From Sipunculus nudus (lineage: Eukaryota > Annelida > Sipuncula > Golfingiida > Sipunculidae), in the NCBI GenBank assembly GCA_026874595.1, contig CM049310.1:46539058-46603057 (forward strand): a stretch of 64,000 nt of DNA, written 5' to 3'. The translations under genes and the position numbers were made by a program. This document shows positions 57,966-64,000 of the stretch, in pieces. Every line of letters starts with the position of its first letter. Within the stretch, counting starts at the first letter, position 1. Below the pieces are notes generated by a model. The model worked only from the letters and a program-made list of their open reading frames with translations, was not told where the DNA came from and made no database searches.

Positions 57966-59884
57966 ATAGGCTCACAGTGATCTTATTTCAGATGTCAAGG
58001 GAGACTTTACAATCACCTCCCTTTACACAAAGAAAGACCTTTCCAGATCCAACAGTTAAGATTTGTGCTCTGTCTGACTTTCTAGGTGCTCAAACTTAGA
58101 ACGTTAGAAAATGGGTGACTCAATGGGTGATCAAAATTATGTTTTCGGCCCGTAGTTCACAAAATTTAGGTCACCAAAAACTAATTCCAGGTTTCCAAGA
58201 TTTGCTTAAGACCTCCCTGAATGTACTGTTTGAATTTTCTTGATCGAAAAGTCACTGTTTGTGCTCTATTAACAGCCGGACTGCTTCATTTGAAGGTCTC
58301 AGAAATAGAGAAAATAATGCGTAAAAATTAGAAAAATACAGATTGGTCCATGAGTCTTTAGGAATCGATGAAACACTCCATCATCAATACGCATGCATAT
58401 AATCATGGAAATCAATACATTAGTTATTCAGATAATGGAGCTTTTGTACTAATTTATTTTCTATTTTTCTGAGGGGAAATAAAAGGCCCCGTACCTCTGA
58501 GAATTTAGGTCGCATTAATCTTATTTCAGTCGTCCATGGCGATTTGGTAAACACCTCCTTGGATGTGATAGTAGAAGATTCTAGGACCAAGAGTAAAGGG
58601 TTGTGTCTCATTTGACTGTCCGGTCCTTAAAATCATGTTTTTGGACAAGAGCTCGCAGAATATAGGTCCTATGTTAGAAGATTCTAGGGCTTGCGGATAC
58701 AATATTTGCCCATCTGACTTTCAGGGTGTTCAAAATCTTGTCTTTGGTCCTCGTTCGCAGAATATAGATCACCATGACCTAAGTTCAGGGTTCAACGGAG
58801 ATTTACCCAGAACCTCTGTCATGTCATGTTAGAAGATTCTAGGCTAAATGGATATAATTGACCTAACCATGACCTCTATGTGACCTCAATCGCATATTTA
58901 TTCTATAAATAATCATGAGCAGAGCAATTGCGACCAACCAATGAAGTCACCGTAGGTAACTTGAACTGTCAATCACCTGAAAACGCACAATTTGCATAAT
59001 TTGGGCGACTCTCCCAAACATAACACGGATTCTAGGCCAAAGGCTGCAGAAGCTATTCCGTCGACTGCCAAGTTAATGATAATATCTAACCTTGTACTCA
59101 ATTCGGATGAAATAAATAATCCAAAATATGGGAAAACGTCACCTCACGATATAACATTTTCAGCTAATGACGTGAGTCAATGCGACGTCATACACAATCG
59201 GCTTTTGTGACGCCTCACTCTTGTCTTATAATCAGCCCTCGCAACCGTGGACATGGAAAGCTATTTTTTTGGGAACGTTTTAGGGGCTGATTAGCATAAT
59301 TAGGCAGAATGGGCGGAGCATACGGGCGGGTCAGGCCAATTGTGCCCGTCTGACTCACTGGGTGCTCAAAAACATGTTTTGTCCGTGTTTCGGAAAATAA
59401 AGGTCACCGTGACCGTGACCTTATTTCGGGTATCCAGCGAGATAACCAGAGGACCTCCCTGGATGTCCAATAAGGAGTTTCTAGGTGTGACGGTTACTGA
59501 TTTGTGTCCTGTTAACTACAGGACTGCTTCATTTGAAGATGTCAAAAATAGAGAAAAAAATGCGAAAACAAGAATAAAATACAGGTGGCGCCACCAGTCT
59601 TGAGGAACTAATGAAACACTCGATGATCAATATGTTTGGAAAGAATGATGGCAATCAATGCATTTATTATTTAGATACCAGAGCTATTGTGCCAATTTTT
59701 TAATTATTCTGGGGTGCAATAACAGGCCCCGTAACTCAGGGAATATAGGTCGCATTAACCCAATTTAAATTGTCCCGAGAGATTTTTTAAGGACATCCCT
59801 GTTTGATCAGTTAGTTTTGTGCCCTGTTAACAAACGAAAGGACGGCCGGTCGGACGGACAAAGAGTGATAGCTCGGGTGACTTT
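57966..59884 (-). repeat. Family A tandem array, minus orientation
   Basis: Repeated phrases 'gaatataggtc(a/g)cantgacc', 'gggagac...acctccctgga' and 'agaagattctagg' recur near 57975, 58150, 58500, 58660, 58760, 59395 and 59745. There is one exact GGTGGCGCCACC at 59584. The array ends in a GGACGG tract and a damaged hairpin end (about 59850-59885, 'gatagctcgggtgacttttgttcagttgacc'). A different AT-rich, family-unrelated segment lies inside at about 58855-59340. Confidence 0.7.
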
Positions 59885-60010
59885 TGTTCAGTTGACCAGA
59901 AATCAGAGGAAAGTACCAGAGTACTCGGAGAGAAAAGTAAAACTAAACAAAAATCAGAGCAAAGCGCAAGAGCAGTCGGGCAGGGAACCAACCAAAAGCT
60001 TAAAAGTCAC
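59885..60010 (-). repeat. About 45-bp minisatellite, right block
   Basis: Two to three copies of the same unit as at 54.4 kb ('ccagaaatcagaggaaagtaccagagtactcggagagaaaa', 'caaaaatcagagcaaagcgcaagagcagtcggg'), immediately outside the hairpin end of the family A array. Confidence 0.75.
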
Positions 60011-61446
60011 ACAAAGGGTGAGTGGTCGGACTTTTAACAGAAAACCACCAAGATAGAGGTAAATGTATCGCCACCTGTTGGCCAAATCGGTTACTAACAC
60101 TGCATATACAGCCATGGAGAGAGAAATATATATAAAATTTCAGTATACCATTCATTTTATATATAATTATATACCTCATTATTTTATGCTATTTATCGTC
60201 TGAAACAACTAATATATTCAGGAATGTCAAATAAATTAGGTTGTGTCAAGTGTTTTTTTTGTTTATTTTCGGTGGTTTCCCAGAGAAAAACGACCCAAGT
60301 CTGAGTGCGATTTGAATGGTTCTTCGATGTTATGACCAAGCATTGGGTTTGATTAGACACCTAGGACCCACAGGGGCAGTAGACACCGGATCTGGTTGAT
60401 TCCGAGATACAAATTGAAGAAAGCGTCCCTAAACGCCCTGTAATGTATCTTAAAAGTGTCCTTTATGTTGCTATATTTGCCATTTGTACTTATGACTGAT
60501 AGCAGTGCCTGTTAGGGTGAGGGTACTTTCAAGAACGAGTGGCATCTATACGTAGAGGTGATTGTACAGGAACAGGAAAACACCCTCCCTCAGTCTAGAA
60601 ATATTTGAAAGATATCTGAACGGGCAAAAATAAAACAGCTATTTGTGAATAACCTCAACTTAGGAATATATTATGAAGTAATTCAGGAAATAATACACTG
60701 CTAATTAATTCTATTATGTTATTGGTATATAGCACTAAGCAAAATAAAAAGGGAAAACTGAAACTTAATTTTTACATTAAAAAAAAATGAAATAATATGA
60801 AGACGCGATTTTCTTACAGCTCAGCGGGAGGGGGCGCTTCTGAATCCATGAGCATTTTGAGCAGAGTTGGGTTCAAATGTGATTTGATGCATTTAAATGC
60901 AAATGCTATGTTGCTTTCTCAATTAGAAATGCAAATCCAAATGCTTTATCAGTCATTGCGTTTGAATGCAAATGCATCCGAATATTTTGGAACTTTTGTT
61001 CATCAAAGTTGGAATTTTGTTCATCAATTCGGATCAATTCAGTGTAGCCTGTTAACTTCAATTCCACTTCAATTCCTACTCATTTCATTTTCCTTTTAAA
61101 TCCAGTTCATGAAATTTTCCCTTCGATTCCAGTTCAATTCCGTGTGACCCCAGGACTGAACTTTGCCTTTTTATAGAATATTTAAAATAACTATTAATTG
61201 TTAAAGGATTTGCATTTGACTTATATTTATAATCTAAATTAACAGCAATTTTTTAAACGCAAATGCACTACATCGGTAATACATTCTAAAGCAAACGCAA
61301 TGCACAGGCTTTCCATATTTGCTTCAATTCAAACAGGAAAATCCTTGAACTTCAATCATACAGTTCAGTTGCAAAGCTTGCCAAAACCGTATATGAAATA
61401 GGAACTTTATGTTGAAACTTATCAAAATTCAAATTTAACCTGGCTG

Positions 61447-61447
<1 letters not shown>
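60011..61447. other. No gene seen; ATGCAAAT-rich segment
   Basis: AT-rich DNA. Between 60.88 and 61.32 kb it holds many 'aaatgcaaatgc' and 'ttcaattcc' words, including octamers ATGCAAAT at 60897, 60929 and 60966 and its reverse complement at 61208. The 100-codon frame at 60797-61099 consists of these repeated words and is unlikely to be a gene. Confidence 0.45.

Positions 61448-61526
<79 letters not shown>
61448..61526. repeat. (TA)n microsatellite
   Basis: 79 bp of pure TA repeat. Confidence 0.95.
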
Positions 61527-61528
<2 letters not shown>

Positions 61529-61994
61529 GGTGATTCAGAAAAAAAGTCCCCAATTTTAGGGGTAATAAATCCAATAAATATTGCATTAAAGTTGTTAGTT
61601 GGTTGTGTGTAGAAAAATGATTATAAAATGAAAATGTTCCTAAAATTTCGTTGGTCCAGAAGTTCAGCTTCCTGATTTATGACAAGATAAAATTTGCATA
61701 GTGAAATTTGTTATATCAAGTGTTGGGTACTGCTTTTTTACCTTTTTTACTCTATAATGTACTATACATATAGTCTTCAATGTCATAAACACGATCAAAG
61801 TTACTGCTGTACATTTTTTTACAGGGGTCCCGAAATAAATACATGCATAAACACTAGGGCTGGGTGTTGGCCAGTCTGTTCAGGTACAACACTTAAAGCG
61901 ATACCCGAATCGTACTGATGACACGCTCTATTTTTCTATATGAATCATGATCTGATGAAGATCTCGTTTTTTTTGTATAAATAAATAACTTCAG

Positions 61995-61995
<1 letters not shown>

Positions 61996-62044
<49 letters not shown>
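61996..62044. repeat. (TA)n microsatellite
   Basis: 49 bp of TA repeat. Confidence 0.95.
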
Positions 62045-62047
<3 letters not shown>

Positions 62048-62204
62048 TTAAAATTCAGATATAATTTAAGTCTTAAAACGCCAAGATAACAAATATAAAG
62101 TAGTTTAGACATATATATAAATAGTTAATATAGTGTTAATTAGGGTTGTAAGTGTATATATGTTAGCAGTCATATACGACGATACAGCATGCAAAGTAGG
62201 CTAA

Positions 62205-62380
62205 GGTGTCATTCCAGCTTGACGACTTCGGGATGGACGACATTCCGAACGGACGACATTCTGAATGGACGACAATATATATATATATTAGCCTACTTAA
62301 TACGTAATAATTAAGGAGTTAAAATGGGGATAACTTGGGGATAACTAGTGTAGTTAGGGTTAGGTTAGGGTTTGGGTTAT
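62205..62380. repeat. GGACGACATTC short tandem and degenerate telomere-like TTAGGG
   Basis: 'gacgac' words with 'atggacgacattc(c/t)gaa' occur three to four times at 62220-62272. At 62352-62378 'ttagggttaggttagggtttgggtt' resembles a short interstitial telomeric repeat. It is short and may be chance or element-derived. Confidence 0.5.
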
Positions 62381-64000
62381 GTATCACTTAATCACTGTAT
62401 CAATTATATCGGTAACTGTATCGACGTGGCGTATCGATTCGATATGTATCGATATATCGGTATTCCGATCCAGCATGAATTAAAATAACACAGACAGACA
62501 GTGGCCATGGCCTCCTTTTTATTTTTAATTTTGCTGGATCAAGATTCACCTTTAATTAGATCGTCCCAAATTATTTGTGTATGGTCCCTTGTCCATAGTC
62601 TACATTTTCGCGCGATTACATTGAAATTCTTTTTTCATCTTGGAGATATTTTATGGAAAAACAAACACATAACTTTGTCGGAGGGATAGAATTTATTCAT
62701 CAATGGAATCTGCAAAACTCAGCAGTATATAATAGTCACAATGCAACAGGTCATTACTTTAAGATTTCCTTATGCCAAAATGATATATGTGTAATGTAAG
62801 TTAAAAAATGACTTTAATTTCAAAAGAAACCTTTCGTGAAAAAAGATGGGATATTGGAAATGAGTTGAGGAAAATTGTACTTTTATATGGCCCCCTGTAC
62901 GGGTAGTGAACTGTGACAACCGGCGTCTGTTTTCGCAGCGTGCATGACAACAATAACACGAAATATGCTGCGTGTCCTATGTGCTCACATGTATGTAAAG
63001 TTTTTTTTGGTTAACTGTGATGATAAGTCATCAGATAATTATCTATATAATAAACTATTTGTTTTATTTTCTACAGTCTTTAGCTGACACAAACAACTTT
63101 GTATTACGAATAGGTTTAGCCTTCAAATTGATGCAAGTCTGACATTTCAACTAGTTCAACTATTTCAGTAGGCCTGATCCAGTAGGGGCGGATCCAGGAT
63201 TTAGGAAGGGGGGTGGGGGTGGTGTGGTAGGGTCCAACTCGGGAGGACTTACAAAAAAGCCAAAAACAGGTCGCCAGGTCCAGGAAAGGGGGGTCCAGGC
63301 CGCATATATTTGGTCTGAAACCCCTCATAAAAGGTTGTGGCGGCTGAAAGGGGGGTGGGGGTCTCGAAACACCCCCCCCCCCCCCTCCGGATCGGCTTCT
63401 GATCTAGTTATTGGCATGAATCATACAGATGTGGTACAGTCCACGCCAAAAGAACTGACTGATGATAATATTATGATGAATGATTCATGTCATTTTAGTG
63501 ATCATCAGTATAATTTATGTATATATCTAGGGTAAAATAATAAAATGTGAAAATGGTCACATTAGTACAATGATGTTTTAATTTTAATTTTTTAACCAGG
63601 TGTTTCATTTGTACAAATCTAAAAAATGCTGCCTAATTTTTTTTTCTCACTTGTGTCAGTTCTTAATATTACTTCTACATTCATTAAACCAGTTACAAAT
63701 ACAATAACACATGTATCATATATGTATGATATTATATACCTGTATATGGTTTATGTCTGTAAGGAGCAGCCTTCGTGTACCATTCATAGTACAAACATAC
63801 AATTTCTGTTTAGTCAGCACATGGCTTACACATCACTATTTATATCTCTGTTGTGCAGATGTCAACACACTTCTGCCCAACAGAGATAATCCATAACAGG
63901 TTGGACATATCAGCCTTATTATCAAGCCATGTACGGACCATACTTTTAATTATAGGCCTACTGTATGTATACTGTATGTAATAATGTCTTGTTGCAACAT
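62381..64000. other. No gene seen apart from the MITE at 63.18 kb
   Basis: 'TATCGATTCGATATGTATCG'-type words at 62418-62465 look like the end of a nonautonomous DNA element whose other end may be the 'ctagggctgggtgttgg' at about 61856. The remaining open frames are AT-rich and unrecognised. Confidence 0.35.
63183..63402 (+). mobile_element. About 215-bp MITE, copy 2
   Basis: The left end TAGGGGCGGATCCAGGATTT and the right end ('ggatcggcttctga') are imperfect inverted repeats. The interior matches copy 1 ('aggtcgccaggtccaggaaa', 'ttggtctgaaacccctcataaaaggttgt'), with long G- and C-tracts. Open frames across it are shadows. Confidence 0.75.

Noticed and set aside
60797-61099. 100-codon ORF as a gene
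   Set aside because: It is built of repeated 'aaatgcaaatgc' and 'ttcaattcc' words, and no domain is visible.

Overview
This is nuclear DNA of an invertebrate animal. It is AT-rich, has no operons, contains one spliced gene with GT-AG introns, and is packed with microsatellites, MITE-like elements and tandem-core repeats. The one intact gene is an NR5B/HR39 (FTZ-F1 beta) nuclear receptor, a family typical of protostomes. Together with repeat cores resembling the 'pearl'/Helentron-associated elements described in bivalves, this suggests a lophotrochozoan, most likely a marine mollusc. The species cannot be named from the sequence.

Layout. 1-2.5 kb: AT-rich DNA with no recognised gene. 2.5-3.9 kb (minus): a spliced pseudogene of a multicopy invertebrate hypothetical protein, with two in-frame TAG codons. 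3.9-8.3 kb: tandem-core repeats (families A, B, C and D below). 9.64-10.03 kb: a tRNA-derived SINE. 11.27-13.31 kb (minus): the decayed 3' half of a Ty3/gypsy-type pol (RT tail, RNase H, integrase). 13.39-15.1 kb: a family A array. 15.4-18 kb: diverged direct repeats interrupted by a TIR-bounded family B element. 18.15-18.56 kb: a MITE with long TIRs. 19.6-21.4 kb: two family E copies. 21.4-25.3 kb: mostly AT-rich DNA with small arrays. 25.4-29.6 kb: families E, D, a 45-bp minisatellite and family A, on the minus strand. 31.4-33.0 kb: two more family E copies. 33.4-34.0 kb: an unexplained 199-codon ORF.

38.26-44.95 kb (minus): the NR5B gene, with five coding exons giving a 725-residue protein (A/B domain, two-zinc-finger DNA-binding domain, FTZ-F1-type RGGR box, ligand-binding domain with AF-2). 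Its first coding exon begins at a splice acceptor, so at least one noncoding 5' exon and the promoter lie upstream (above 44.95 kb) and were not located. 45-50 kb: three TIR-type elements. 52.08 and 63.18 kb: two copies of a roughly 210-bp MITE. 54.4-60 kb: a family A array in minus orientation, flanked on both sides by a 45-bp minisatellite and split by a 2.8-kb dead non-LTR retrotransposon. 60-64 kb: AT-rich DNA with long (TA)n tracts.

The only gene product expected to act is the nuclear receptor, a DNA-binding transcription factor. Everything else recognised is mobile-element or tandem-repeat DNA. Repeat families are named A-E here only for cross-reference.
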